From: Streptomyces sp. 3214.6
GTDB taxonomy: Bacteria > Actinomycetota > Actinomycetes > Streptomycetales > Streptomycetaceae
Direction of reading: 5' to 3'
NCBI RefSeq assembly: GCF_900129855.1
Contig: NZ_LT670819.1
Location: 1,798,001-1,862,000 of the forward strand
DNA length: 64,000 nucleotides
Shown: piece after piece, positions 30,634 through 39,475 of the stretch
How positions within the stretch are numbered: the stretch's first letter is position 1
Layout: the number at the start of each line of letters is the position of its first letter
Notes under the pieces: model-generated
The model's input: the letters and a program-made list of their open reading frames with translations, nothing else
The model's database searches: none
Told to the model about the DNA's origin: nothing
Made by a program: the position numbers and the translations under genes

Positions 30634-30780
30634 GTGGGTGAAGGTGCCGGGATGGCGTCGGTCGTGGGTCTGCTGGAGGAGCGGGTGCTCGCCGCACTCG
30701 CCGAGGCGGAGACAAACTGGCAGGAATGGCTGATCGCGCGTCAGCGGGTCGGCGAGGTCCTGTCCGCGCCGAGGCCCGTG
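30634..30780 (+). pseudogene. Fragment of an IS-associated conserved protein
   Basis: About 45 residues (MASVVGLLEERVLAALAEAE, then TNWQEWLIARQRVGEVLS) look like the coiled N-terminus of a helper-type protein often found beside actinobacterial insertion sequences. It then runs at about 30781 into sequence read from the other strand as an IS5 transposase. I recognise the type only by general resemblance. Confidence 0.35.
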
Positions 30781-30782
30781 GA

Positions 30783-31150
30783 AGCCGTCGATCACCGCGG
30801 CGGTCGGCTCCGGGTCGCGGCCTGCGTCCTCGCAACCATGCCCCGCAGCCGATCGTGGAACTCAGCCAGCAGGCCCCGCGCGCGCCACCGCCGCGCGAAG
30901 GCGTAGACCCGGTCCCAGGCGGCGAAGTCCGCCGGCATCGCCCACCACTTGATGCCGTTGTCGACCAGGTAGCGCACGGCGTCCGACATCTGCCGGTGGC
31001 AGTAGCCCTCCGGCTGCCCGCCCCGCCCCTGCAGCCACGGCGGCACGGGCATCGCGTCCCGTACGGTGACCCACTCGGTGTCCGTCATGTCCAAGTCGTA
31101 GCCGCGCGCACGGTCCGGACGGTTGCCCGCATTCCCGAACCAGTGAGCGA
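30783..31150 (-). pseudogene. IS5-family transposase, N-terminal fragment
   Basis: The minus strand encodes YDLDMTDTEWVTVRDAMPVP, GRGGQPEGYCHRQM, VRYLVDNGIKWWAMPADF and WDRVYAFARRWRARGLLAEF, the DUF4096-like N-terminal domain of IS5 transposases. After a one-base frame change near 30835 it continues as GRDPEPTAAVIDG, and the sequence is then lost at 30783. The catalytic domain is absent. It belongs to a different IS5 subgroup from the fragment at 8076-8652. Confidence 0.75.
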
Positions 31151-31338
31151 GGCAATCACACGACCGGGTAGCCGAGTTGGAGGACACAGGCACAGGAACG
31201 CAAGACTGCGACAGAGGGCCTCCTGGCCGGCTCGTTTGGACTTCGACAATCCCGAGCTGGACAGGAGGCCCTGCCTTCATACGCGAACCGGCTGGAGATC
31301 ACCCGACCGAGTCACCTCAATCGAACCGATGCCCACCA

Positions 31339-32187
31339 CTAGGCCGCCTCGGGAAGCGGGAAGCTGCGGCGCATCAGGGCGTCGAAGGCGGCGTCGGGGA
31401 GCAGGCGCTTGGCCAACATGGTGGCGCGGGCGAGCGCGCCGATCGCGTACCGGGCGCGGGGCTTGGCGGTGGTGGCGGCGCGGACGATCACCTTGGTGGC
31501 GGCCTCGGCGGGGACGGCGCCGCTGCGGCGGGTGAAGGCGTGGTTGGCGTACATGTCGGCGAGCTTGGCTCGGAAGCCGGCGTACGGGTCGGCGGCGTCC
31601 GAGGCGGGGGCCATGGTGCCGACCGCGGTGCCGCTGAACTCGGTGATGGTGGGCCCGGGTTGGACGACTACGACCTCGACGCCGAAGGGTGCGACCTCCA
31701 GGCGCAGCGAGTCGCTGATCGCCTCCACGGCGTGCTTGCTGGCGTGGTAGAAGGCGCCGCCGGGAGGGGAGAAGCGGCCGGCCATGGAGGAGAGGTTGAC
31801 GATCCGGCCGTGCCCGGCGCGGCGCATGCCCGGCAGCACCAGCTGGGCCATCCGGACCAGTCCGAAGACGTTGGTGTCGAACTGGGCGCGGACCTCGGCC
31901 GGGGTGGCGGACTCCACGGGCAGGTGCAGCCCGAATCCGGCGTTGTTGATCAGGATGTCGACGCTGCCGTGCTCGGCCTCGACGGCGGCCACCGCGTCGG
32001 CCATCGACTGGTCGTCGGTGACGTCGAGCGGCAGGGTGGACATGCCGAGCGCGGCCAGGTCGGCCAGGGTCTCGGGGCGGCGAGCGGTGGCGTACACGCG
32101 GTGGCCGAGCCGGTGCAGGGCCAGCGCGGCCTGCCGGCCCATGCCGGAGGAGCAGCCGGTGATCAGGATGGTCCGTGTCGGGGTCAT
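31339..32187 (-). CDS. Short-chain dehydrogenase/reductase
   Basis: A 282-residue classical SDR: cofactor motif TGCSSGMGRQAA at residues 10-21, NNAG in DILINNAGFGL, active-site Ser in IVNLSSMAGR and the YxxxK pair in AFYHASKHAVEA. The extended C-terminus is typical of NADP-dependent 280-290-residue SDRs. ATG 32187 follows an AAAGG site. Its upstream region contains the left copy of the TTGCAG-N4-CTGCAA operator and the broken tetR duplicate, so it is probably repressed by the TetR protein encoded at 33295-33885. The substrate is unknown. Confidence 0.88.
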   Translation of the reverse strand: MTPTRTILITGCSSGMGRQAALALHRLGHRVYATARRPETLADLAALGMSTLPLDVTDDQSMADAVAAVEAEHGSVDILINNAGFGLHLPVESATPAEVRAQFDTNVFGLVRMAQLVLPGMRRAGHGRIVNLSSMAGRFSPPGGAFYHASKHAVEAISDSLRLEVAPFGVEVVVVQPGPTITEFSGTAVGTMAPASDAADPYAGFRAKLADMYANHAFTRRSGAVPAEAATKVIVRAATTAKPRARYAIGALARATMLAKRLLPDAAFDALMRRSFPLPEAA

Positions 32188-32287
32188 GGGGTGGCCTTTC
32201 GGTGCAGGAGGTCCCAGATGCGGCTTTGGCGCGGTCCAGGTCATCGGTGGGGAGGGAGTCGAGGCCGCCGGGGCGGGCGAGTTTCAT

Positions 32288-32804
32288 CCTAAGCTAAGTT
32301 TGCAGCGGACTGCAACATTGCGGTGGGCTGTAACTTGCGAGCATTCTGAGAGCAAGGTCTGCGGGAGCGCGGTAAGGCACGGCGCAGCGAGGCGGTCATC
32401 CGTGCCGCCTTCGAGTTGTTCGCCGAGCAGGGCTAAACGCCACGACGGTCGCCGAGATCGCGGAACGGGCCGAAGTCTCGCCGCGCACGGTGGCCATGTA
32501 CTTCCGCTCCAAGCAGGACATCGCCATGTCCAAGTTCAGCGAGGGCGCGGACCGGCTGACCGAGGCGATGCGCGAGCGGAGCCCCGACGAGCGTGCGGTG
32601 GACGTCCTCGGGCGGTGGCTGCTGGCGGAACACGAGTCGGGCGACGACGAGATGGTCGCACTGGAACGCCGCATGTTCGTCGCCAACCCCGAACTGGCTG
32701 CGCTGCGGACGGCACGGATGGACGCCGCCATCCGCGAATCGACCAGAGTCGTCGCCGAGGATCTCGGCGTCGCCCCGGATTCCGTCGGGCCATCATCACC
32801 GAGC
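32288..32804. repeat. Left arm of a large inverted duplication (tetR and operator)
   Basis: From CCTAAGCTAA at 32288 to about 32804 the sequence is the reverse complement of 33396-33952. Identity is almost complete over the coding part and looser over the operator. The left arm has lost about 28 bp near 32788 relative to the right arm and carries small changes that destroy the start codon and frame. Confidence 0.85.
32300..32315. promoter_or_regulatory. Candidate TetR operator, left copy
   Basis: TTGCAG-CGGA-CTGCAA is a perfect 6-bp inverted repeat with a 4-base spacer. The same arms occur at 33925-33940 between the intact tetR and the MMPL exporter gene. Confidence 0.6.
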
Positions 32805-32812
32805 CGTACCGC
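32340..32812 (+). pseudogene. TetR-family regulator, broken duplicate
   Basis: The sequence from about 32355 matches the intact tetR (33295-33885) nearly base for base but is disabled. The ATG context reads ATTCTGAGAGC instead of ATGGTGAAGC. A small indel changes GGCTACGACGCC to GGCTAAACGCC, creating TAA and a frameshift at about residue 28. About 28 bp are deleted before GCCATCATCA near 32788, after which similarity fades. It is the product of the inverted duplication. Confidence 0.85.
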
Positions 32813-33294
32813 TGCGCACCACACCGCGCGGACACCGCACCAGCCCCGCCCCGCCGCGCTCCAGCTCACCCGGGCGACGCCGCCCGGCCGCACCACCGGA
32901 CGCCGGCAGCGCACCCCGCCCCCGGCACGTGAACCACCCCCAGTGCCCCCCGGCCCGCAGCCCTGCTCCCGCTGGTCGATTCCCGGGCCCCCAGACACAC
33001 CCCGGACCCGGCCCACACCCCACCCCGCGTTCCGCCTCGCCTTCGCGATCCCCGCGGCCCTGGCGCTCCTACCCCTGGTGACCGCTCGCGCTTTCGCCCA
33101 CGGGGTGCACCACTCCTGAAAGTGCGGAGAGCCGGCGTGCGGTGCCAATGCCGCGGCAGGCAACCTTCGCCCCGTCGCGACGCTTCCCCCGGCCCCAAGG
33201 GGGGCGGGAGGTGCCCCCATGCACGCTCGCCCAGCCTTCGGCCGGGAGGTGCCCCCTTCGCCGCAACTGGCCGAAAACTCAAGGACACCCGGCG
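32813..33294. other. Spacer between the two tetR copies, no convincing gene
   Basis: A proline/arginine-rich frame continues from the broken tetR copy and ends at 33119 with a short hydrophobic stretch (FAIPAALALLPLVTARAFA), but it has no recognisable family. Around 33200-33255 the element GGGAGGTGCCCCC occurs twice. That resembles a common intergenic repeat of Streptomyces. Confidence 0.4.
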
Positions 33295-33885
33295 CTAGCC
33301 GGCGTCCCGAGGAAGGGACTCGATGGCCGCCTCAATGAGGCGCAGGGCGACCACCGCGGCCTGTTCGAGGTCGGACTCCTGGGTGCCGGTGAAGAGCTCG
33401 ATGATGATGGCGGTCGCCGCGACGGCCACCATCCGGGGGCCGACGGAATCCGGGGCGACGCCGAGATCCTCGGCGACGACTCTGGTCGATTCGCGGATGG
33501 CGGCGTCCATCCGTGCCGTCCGCAGCGCAGCCAGTTCGGGGTTGGCGACGAACATGCGGCGTTCCAGTGCGACCATCTCGTCGTCGCCCGACTCGTGTTC
33601 CGCCAGCAGCCACCGCCCGAGGACGTCCACCGCACGCTCGTCGGGGCTCCGCTCGCGCATCGCCTCGGTCAGCCGGTCCGCGCCCTCGCTGAACTTGGAC
33701 ATGGCGATGTCCTGCTTGGAGCGGAAGTACATGGCCACCGTGCGCGGCGAGACTTCGGCCCGTTCCGCGATCTCGGCGACCGTCGTGGCGTCGTAGCCCT
33801 GCTCGGCGAACAACTCGAAGGCGGCACGGATGACCGCCTCGCTGCGCCGTGCCTTACCGCGCTCCCGCAGACCTTGCTTCACCAT
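33295..33885 (-). CDS. TetR-family transcriptional regulator
   Basis: A 196-residue regulator. The N-terminal helix-turn-helix (residues 12-57) contains VIRAAFELFAEQGYDATTVA and VSPRTVAMYFRSKQDI. The C-terminal ligand domain is helical. It is divergent from the MMPL exporter gene (105 bp apart), with the TTGCAG-N4-CTGCAA palindrome in the gap, so it probably represses the exporter and itself. An identical operator core lies before the SDR gene at the other duplication arm. Confidence 0.92.
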   Translation of the reverse strand: MVKQGLRERGKARRSEAVIRAAFELFAEQGYDATTVAEIAERAEVSPRTVAMYFRSKQDIAMSKFSEGADRLTEAMRERSPDERAVDVLGRWLLAEHESGDDEMVALERRMFVANPELAALRTARMDAAIRESTRVVAEDLGVAPDSVGPRMVAVAATAIIIELFTGTQESDLEQAAVVALRLIEAAIESLPRDAG

Positions 33886-33952
33886 GGCGCCAAGATTACT
33901 GCAAAATTACAGCTCCTCGCAATATTGCAGCGCACTGCAAATTTAGCTTAGG
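33396..33952. repeat. Right arm of the large inverted duplication (tetR and operator)
   Basis: This is the reverse-complement partner of 32288-32804. The right arm keeps the intact tetR start and frame and is therefore the parental copy. Confidence 0.85.
33925..33940. promoter_or_regulatory. Candidate TetR operator, right copy
   Basis: TTGCAG-CGCA-CTGCAA lies in the tetR-MMPL intergenic region, 40 bp before the tetR start and 51 bp before the MMPL start. Its arms equal those of the site at 32300. Confidence 0.6.
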
Positions 33953-33990
33953 CTGCAGTCGTCTCGACAGATCGGCGACAGGGAACAGTC

Positions 33991-36216
33991 ATGGCTGGAA
34001 AGTTGTACGCACTCGGCCGGTGGGCGGCGCGCCGCCGGCGCTGGGTGGTGGCGGGCTGGCTGCTGCTGCTCGCGGTGGTGGGCGGGCTCGGGATCACCCT
34101 CCACGGGAACCTCTCCACACAGTTCAGCGTGCCGGGGATCGAGGCGCAGCGGGCCACGGACCTGCTGAAGAAGGAGTTTCCGGAAGCTGCCGGCGCCGAC
34201 GCACGCGTGGTGTTCGCCGCGCCGCCCGGTGCCACGCTGCTCGGCGGGAAGGAGCAGGCCGCGATCGCCTCGAGCCTGCACAACGCCGCCTCGGTGCCCG
34301 GGGTGCTCTCCGTGTCCGACCCGGTGACGGGCCAGACGATGTCCGCCGACCACACGATCGGCTTCGCCGACGTCCAGTTCACCAAGGCGGCGGGAGAGGT
34401 GCCGAAGTCCGCCACCGATGCGCTGACCTCGGCGATGGGACCGGCCCGGGACGCCGGCCTCACGGTCGAGTACGACGGCTCGGCGATGGATCCGACCGTC
34501 TCGGTGAGCGGCCCCGCCGAGATCATCGGGATCGTCGTCGCGTTCCTCGTACTCGCCCTCGCCCTCGGGTCGCTGGTCGCGGCCGGACTGCCCATGGTCA
34601 CCGCCTTCGTCGGAGTGGCGATCGGCGTTCTGGGCGTCGAGTTCGTGGCCGGGTTCGTCCAGATGACCGAGACCGCGACCACCCTGGCGCTGATGATCGG
34701 CCTGGCCGTCGGCATCGACTACGCCCTGTTTCTGGTGTCCCGCCACCGCGAGCAGCTGGCCGGCCAGGGTGACGACGAGCTCGACGTGCAGGACTCGATC
34801 GGTCGCGCCACCGCCACCGCGGGCAGCGCCGTGGCGTTCGCCGGACTCACGGTGATCATTGCGCTGGCGGCCTTGTCTGCCACCGGCATCCCGTTCCTGA
34901 CCGTCATGGGCCTGGCCGCGGCCTTCACCGTGCTCCTCGCCGTCCTGGTCTCGCTCACCCTGGTGCCGGCCGTGCTGGCCTTCGCCGGTGAACGGCTGCG
35001 TCCCCGCGCCAAGCAGCGCCGCTCCCGGAGCGCACGTCCCGACTCCGCCCGGGCGTGGGGCCTGGCCTGGGCACGCATGATCACCCGCCGACCCGTCGCC
35101 GCCCTGCTCGTCTGCCTGGCGGCTCTCGGAACCGTCGCGCTGCCGGTCGGCCACCTGCGTCTCGGCCTGCCCGGCAGCGAGACCCAACCCGTCGCCAGCA
35201 CCCAGCACCGCGGCTACGACCTGCTCGGCCAGGGACTCGGGCCGGGCTACAACGCCACCGTCACCGTCGCCGTCGACACCGCCCGCGTCCCGGACGCCCA
35301 GCGCACCTCGCTCCTCGACAACCTGGCCGACACGCTGCGGCGCGACACCGGCGTCGCCGCCGTCGCCCCGCCGGTGACCAACCAGTCCGGCACGGTCTCC
35401 CTCCTCAGCGTCATCCCCACAACCGGACCGGACGACCAGGCCACCACCGACCTGGTGCACCGGATGCGCGACGACGACAAGCAAGCCGTCACCCAGGCCG
35501 GCGGCGTCATGTACGTCACCGGCACCACCGCCACCGCTATCGACGTCTCCGCCAAACTGGCCGACGCACTGCCCCTGTTCATCGCCATCATCACGATCCT
35601 GGCCATCGTCCTGCTGACCATCGCCTTCCGGTCACTGCTGGTCCCCCTCAAGGCCGTACTCGGCTTCCTGCTGTCCACCGCGGCCAGCCTCGGCTTCGCC
35701 GTCTGGGTCTTCCAGGACGGCAACCTCACCGACGCCTTCGGAGTCGCCGCCGCCGCACCCGTGGTGGCCTTCCTCCCCGTCCTGCTCGTCGGAGTGCTCT
35801 TCGGCCTCGCCATGGACTACGAGGTCTTCCTGGTCAGCCGCATGCGCGAACACTTCGAGCACACCGGCGACGCCCGCGAAGCCGTCGCCCACGGCGTGGC
35901 CAGGAGCGGACGCGTGGTCGTCGCCGCCGCACTGATCATGATGGTCGTTTTCGGCGGGTTCATCTTCACCGACGACCCCGTCATCAAGTCGATCGCCTTT
36001 TCCCTCGCCTTCGGCGTGCTCTTCGACGCCTTCGTCGTCCGCCTGACCATCGTCCCCGCCGTCATGGCCCTGCTCGGACACCGTGCCTGGTGGCTCCCCC
36101 GCTGGCTCGACCGCGTACTGCCCGACGTCGACATCGAAGGCGCCCGCCTGCCCGCTCCCACACCGACCGCCAACACCCCGGCGACCAACCCGGTCCGGCA
36201 GCTCGACCACGTCTGA
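33991..36216 (+). CDS. MMPL-family (RND superfamily) exporter
   Basis: A 741-residue membrane transporter with the duplicated RND layout. There is one N-terminal membrane helix (WVVAGWLLLLAVVGGLGI), a periplasmic-type domain, a block of five or so helices with the GLAVGIDYALFLVSRHRE motif (about residues 245-262), a second external domain, and a second helix block with GLAMDYEVFLVSRMRE near residue 605. The paired Asp-Tyr motifs are the proton-relay hallmark. Such proteins export lipids, antibiotics or toxic hydrophobics. It is divergent from tetR, which probably controls it, and ends at a strong terminator. Confidence 0.93.
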   Translation: MAGKLYALGRWAARRRRWVVAGWLLLLAVVGGLGITLHGNLSTQFSVPGIEAQRATDLLKKEFPEAAGADARVVFAAPPGATLLGGKEQAAIASSLHNAASVPGVLSVSDPVTGQTMSADHTIGFADVQFTKAAGEVPKSATDALTSAMGPARDAGLTVEYDGSAMDPTVSVSGPAEIIGIVVAFLVLALALGSLVAAGLPMVTAFVGVAIGVLGVEFVAGFVQMTETATTLALMIGLAVGIDYALFLVSRHREQLAGQGDDELDVQDSIGRATATAGSAVAFAGLTVIIALAALSATGIPFLTVMGLAAAFTVLLAVLVSLTLVPAVLAFAGERLRPRAKQRRSRSARPDSARAWGLAWARMITRRPVAALLVCLAALGTVALPVGHLRLGLPGSETQPVASTQHRGYDLLGQGLGPGYNATVTVAVDTARVPDAQRTSLLDNLADTLRRDTGVAAVAPPVTNQSGTVSLLSVIPTTGPDDQATTDLVHRMRDDDKQAVTQAGGVMYVTGTTATAIDVSAKLADALPLFIAIITILAIVLLTIAFRSLLVPLKAVLGFLLSTAASLGFAVWVFQDGNLTDAFGVAAAAPVVAFLPVLLVGVLFGLAMDYEVFLVSRMREHFEHTGDAREAVAHGVARSGRVVVAAALIMMVVFGGFIFTDDPVIKSIAFSLAFGVLFDAFVVRLTIVPAVMALLGHRAWWLPRWLDRVLPDVDIEGARLPAPTPTANTPATNPVRQLDHV

Positions 36217-36223
36217 CCCGAAC

Positions 36224-36260
36224 ACCCGCTGACGCGCAGTATGACGGTGCGTCAGCGGGT
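36224..36260 (+). terminator. Hairpin terminator after the MMPL gene
   Basis: ACCCGCTGACGC (36224-36235) is the exact reverse complement of GCGTCAGCGGGT (36249-36260), with a 13-base loop. It starts 8 bp after the MMPL stop codon. Confidence 0.8.
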
Positions 36261-36580
36261 ACTCCCGGCTGCGGCCTCGCGCGGTCAGCCGCCGCGAACC
36301 TCGAATCCCCACTGGCCGAACGCCGGTCAGACAGACACAGGGTGATGCCGTGTCAGGAGATCGTCGCCTCACCGGGGCTGGCGCCGGTCCCGGCCAGTGT
36401 GGAGGGCGTGCAACGGCTTCTGACAGCACATACGTGAGCCGGGCCCGCGGCACCAGGCCGCAGGCCGCAGGCCGCAGGCCCGACGTGTCTCACGCGGAGG
36501 TGTTCGGACACAAGAGTGCCGGGGGACCCGAACTCGCGGGTCACGCCCGGCACCTGCCCCGTCCTCCTCCGCCGGAGGGT
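36261..36580. other. Intergenic stretch with a short tandem repeat
   Basis: No gene is supported in these 320 bases. Four tandem 7-base units (CAGGCCG, the last with C) lie at 36454-36481. The stretch separates the convergent MMPL and SDR genes. Confidence 0.5.
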
Positions 36581-37345
36581 TCACATCGCCGACGCCCCCG
36601 CGTCGACCGGCAGACCGACCCCCGTCACGAAGCTCGCCTGGTCCGAGCAGAGCCACACCACCGCCGCCGCGACCTCCTCCGGCTCGCCGAGCCGCTTGAT
36701 GGCCATGCGGCTGACCCACTGGGCAACCTGATCGTCCGTCAGCGCGTCCATGAGCGGTGTGCGAATGGAGGCAGGACACACGGCGTTCACCCGGATTCCG
36801 GACTCGGCGTACTCCACGGCGGCCGTCTTGGTGAGGCCGAGCACACCGTGCTTGCTCGCCACGTACGCTCCGAGCAGCGGCGGCGACACCAGCCCGGCCA
36901 GCGAGGATGTGTTGACGATCGCGCCGGTGCCGCCCTGGGCGAGCATCTGCCGGATCTGGTGCTTCAGCCCCAGCCAGACGCCCTTGAGGTTGACGGCGAT
37001 GACCCGGTCGAAGTCGGCGGCCTCCATGTCGACGAGGCTCGCCTGGTGCTCGACGCCGGCGTTGTTCAGCGCGAAGTCCAGCCGCCCGTAAGCTCGTACG
37101 GTTTCGGCGACCAGCCGTTCCTGGTCCGCTTCGCGGGTGACATCGCAGGGAACGAAGCGGGCACGGCCCCCCTCCTTCCCGATCAGCTCGACCGTCTGCT
37201 CCCCGCCGTCCCGGCAGCTCTCCAGGTCGCTGACAAGCACCGCGGCACCCGCCCGTGCGAAGGCGAGCGCGCTGGCCCGGCCGATACCGCCGGCGCCGCC
37301 CGTCACCAGTCCGGACTTCCCCTCCATGAACGGTGTGCCGGTCAC
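36581..37345 (-). CDS. Short-chain dehydrogenase/reductase
   Basis: A 254-residue classical SDR with TGGAGGIGRASA (cofactor), NNAGVEHQAS, Ser in IVNTSSLAGL, the Tyr-Lys pair in GAYVASKHGVLGL and the family C-terminus GVGLPVDAGAS. It overlaps the VOC gene by 4 bp (37342-37345), so the two are translated together, and they diverge from the aldehyde dehydrogenase/ThDP pair. The substrate is unknown; a ring-hydroxy or keto intermediate of aromatic catabolism would fit. Confidence 0.9.
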   Translation of the reverse strand: MTGTPFMEGKSGLVTGGAGGIGRASALAFARAGAAVLVSDLESCRDGGEQTVELIGKEGGRARFVPCDVTREADQERLVAETVRAYGRLDFALNNAGVEHQASLVDMEAADFDRVIAVNLKGVWLGLKHQIRQMLAQGGTGAIVNTSSLAGLVSPPLLGAYVASKHGVLGLTKTAAVEYAESGIRVNAVCPASIRTPLMDALTDDQVAQWVSRMAIKRLGEPEEVAAAVVWLCSDQASFVTGVGLPVDAGASAM

Positions 37346-37812
37346 AGCGTTGCTCCCTCGCGAATCTGGATCAGCTCGATCAGGTTGCCTTCGGGATCGG
37401 CGAGATAGCCGAAGCGGACATCAGGGTGGGGGGCCGGGCCCGGTGGCACGATCACTGAGGCGCCCGCGGCGAGCACTCGGTCGTAGAGGCCGTCCAAGTC
37501 GCTCACCCGAAGGCAGAAATGCCCGTAACCCTGGCGCAGTACGGCCGTGTTCGGGTCGGACGCGGGGGGCGAGGGGACCGAATCGGGGCGGGACATGAGC
37601 TCCACCGCGTAGCCGTCGGCGGCGCGCAGCACCACAGCACGCATGCGCTGGTCCTCGACCTCGAAGCGGAACTCCTCGGTGAGTCCGAGGGCTTTGGTGT
37701 AGAAGACGACGGCCGCGTCGAGATCACGGACCGACAGTCCGACATGGTCGATGGCCGTGGTTGCGGCCGAGGCCCGGGGTGCCGCTGCCGACGTGGGGTG
37801 CATCGAGCACAT
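37342..37812 (-). CDS. VOC-family (glyoxalase/dioxygenase fold) protein
   Basis: A 156-residue protein with two betaalphabetabetabeta modules: IDHVGLSVRDLDAAVVFYTK (metal-ligand His, residue 22) and the second half GHFCLRVSDLDGLYDRV (His) ending FGYLADPEGNLIELIQ (Glu). This metal-binding layout is shared by glyoxalases, epimerases and ring-cleavage dioxygenases. ATG 37812 is chosen because AGGAGG lies five bases upstream; a second ATG lies three codons later. Its function is not assignable beyond the fold. It is co-operonic with the SDR. Confidence 0.85.
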   Translation of the reverse strand: MCSMHPTSAAAPRASAATTAIDHVGLSVRDLDAAVVFYTKALGLTEEFRFEVEDQRMRAVVLRAADGYAVELMSRPDSVPSPPASDPNTAVLRQGYGHFCLRVSDLDGLYDRVLAAGASVIVPPGPAPHPDVRFGYLADPEGNLIELIQIREGATL

Positions 37813-37943
37813 CGCTGCCTCCTGTGGAGTAGTCAACAATCTAAGATATCTAAGCAGTCTGGCGATGTCGGCAACAAGACTTCTGCAGGTGGAAGGACCA
37901 TCCGTGCACAGGTCTTGCGAAATTGAAACACACGACAATACTG

Positions 37944-37961
37944 TGAAGTCTAATCACTTCA
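37944..37961. promoter_or_regulatory. Candidate operator before the aldehyde dehydrogenase
   Basis: TGAAGT-CTAATC-ACTTCA is a perfect 6-bp inverted repeat with a 6-base spacer, ending 11 bp before the GTG start at 37973. The direct repeat TCTAAG-ATA-TCTAAG lies about 100 bp upstream in the same divergent promoter region. No regulator gene is adjacent. Confidence 0.4.
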
Positions 37962-37972
37962 GGGAGTGCATC

Positions 37973-39430
37973 GTGAGCCTTCTCGACGCGGACACATGGA
38001 CTGCGAAGATCTTTGCCGACGGCTGGTCCGGCGGTTCCGGCGGGACCGCCCCGGTCATCGAGCCCGCCACCGGGGACCGGCTCGGCGCCATCGGGATGGC
38101 CGACGCGGAGGACGCGCGCAAGGCCGCCACCCGAGCGGCGGCCGCGCAGGCACAGTGGGCGGCCCGGCCGCCCGGGGAGCGGGCCGCCGTCCTGCGCAGG
38201 GCCGGCGCGCTGTGGGAGGCGCACGCCGAGGAGATCCAGGACTGGATCGTCCGCGAGAGCGGCGCCATCCGCGCCAAGGCGGCGCTGGAGACCCACATCG
38301 CCGCCCAGGAGTGCTACGAGGCCGCCGCGCTGCCCAGCCATCCGCACGGCACTGTGCTGCCGTCCGACGAGGCACGCTGGAGCTTCGCCCGGCGCCGCCC
38401 GGCGGGCGTGGTCAGCGTCATCGCACCCTTCAACTTCCCGGTCATCCTGTCCATCCGCTCCGTCGCCCCGGCCCTCGCGCTGGGCAACGCGGTACTCCTC
38501 AAGCCCGACCCGCGCACGGCGGTGTGCGGCGGAGTCGCCCTCGTACGGATCTTCCAGGAAGCCGGTCTGCCGGAGGGACTCCTCCAACTACTACCCGGCG
38601 GCGCCGACGTGGGCGAGGCCGTGGTCACCGCTCCCGAGGTCCGCGTCGTCTCCTTCACCGGCTCCACGGCGGCGGGCCGCCGGGTCGGAGAGCTGGGTGC
38701 CCGCCATCTCAAGCGCACGCACCTGGAACTCGGCGGCAACAACGCCCTCATCGTGCTGCCCGGCGCGGACCTGGCGCTGGCCTCCTCCGCCGGCGCCTTC
38801 GGCTCCTTCATGCACCAGGGCCAGATATGCATGTCCACCGGCCGCCACCTGGTCCACGAAAGCCTGCACGACGCCTACGTGGAAGCCCTGTCCGCCAAGG
38901 CCACCCACCTGCCCGTCGGCGACCCGGCGTCCGGTCAGGTCGCGCTCGGCCCGCTCATCGACGACCGGCAGCTCGGGCGCGTCGACGACCTCGTGCGGCG
39001 GACCGTGGCCGCCGGCGCCCGGCTCGCCGCCGGCGGCACCTACCAGGACCTCTTCTATGCCCCGACCGTGCTGGCGGCCGTGACCCCGGCGATGCCCGCC
39101 TGGACGGACGAGGTGTTCGGCCCCGTGGCGCCCGTCGTGCCCTTCGCCACGACGGAGGAGGCCATCGCTCTCGCGTCCGAGAGCGAGTACGGGCTCTCCC
39201 TCGGCATCCTCGGTGACGTCGGCGACGCCATGGCCATCGCGGACGCGGTTCCCAGCGGCATCGTCCACATCAACGAGCAGACCGTCTCCGACGAGGCGAA
39301 CGCCCCCTTCGGCGGCGTCGGCGCCTCCGGTACCGGGTCGCGCTTCGGCGGCCCCGAGGCCAACATCGAGGCCTTCACCGAGACCCAGTGGCTGACCGCG
39401 CGCCCCCGGATCGCCCCCTACCCCTTCTGA
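37973..39430 (+). CDS. Aldehyde dehydrogenase (benzaldehyde/vanillin dehydrogenase-like)
   Basis: A 485-residue enzyme with SVIAPFNFPVILSIRS, FTGSTAAGRRVGE, general base Glu in HLELGGNNALIVL, catalytic Cys in HQGQICMSTGRHLV and the C-terminal GIVHINEQTVSDEANAPFGG. The last matches the subfamily of benzaldehyde and vanillin dehydrogenases, as in its relative at 27081-28541. GTG 37973 with an AGGGAG site 6 bp upstream is preferred. It is 45 bp before a ThDP enzyme on the same strand, so aldehyde made by decarboxylation may be passed to it. Confidence 0.87.
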   Translation: MSLLDADTWTAKIFADGWSGGSGGTAPVIEPATGDRLGAIGMADAEDARKAATRAAAAQAQWAARPPGERAAVLRRAGALWEAHAEEIQDWIVRESGAIRAKAALETHIAAQECYEAAALPSHPHGTVLPSDEARWSFARRRPAGVVSVIAPFNFPVILSIRSVAPALALGNAVLLKPDPRTAVCGGVALVRIFQEAGLPEGLLQLLPGGADVGEAVVTAPEVRVVSFTGSTAAGRRVGELGARHLKRTHLELGGNNALIVLPGADLALASSAGAFGSFMHQGQICMSTGRHLVHESLHDAYVEALSAKATHLPVGDPASGQVALGPLIDDRQLGRVDDLVRRTVAAGARLAAGGTYQDLFYAPTVLAAVTPAMPAWTDEVFGPVAPVVPFATTEEAIALASESEYGLSLGILGDVGDAMAIADAVPSGIVHINEQTVSDEANAPFGGVGASGTGSRFGGPEANIEAFTETQWLTARPRIAPYPF

Positions 39431-39475
39431 CCGGGCATCCTCAACCAGCATCACCAGAACAGGAGTCGCGCCGCC

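Noticed and set aside
32813-33119. Hydrophobic C-terminal peptide fused to the tetR duplicate
   Set aside because: It arises from read-through of a broken copy into spacer DNA. A single hydrophobic stretch is not sufficient evidence for a gene.
36454-36481. Tandem repeat resembling an array
   Set aside because: Four 7-base units without spacers do not make a CRISPR array. It is a simple short tandem repeat.
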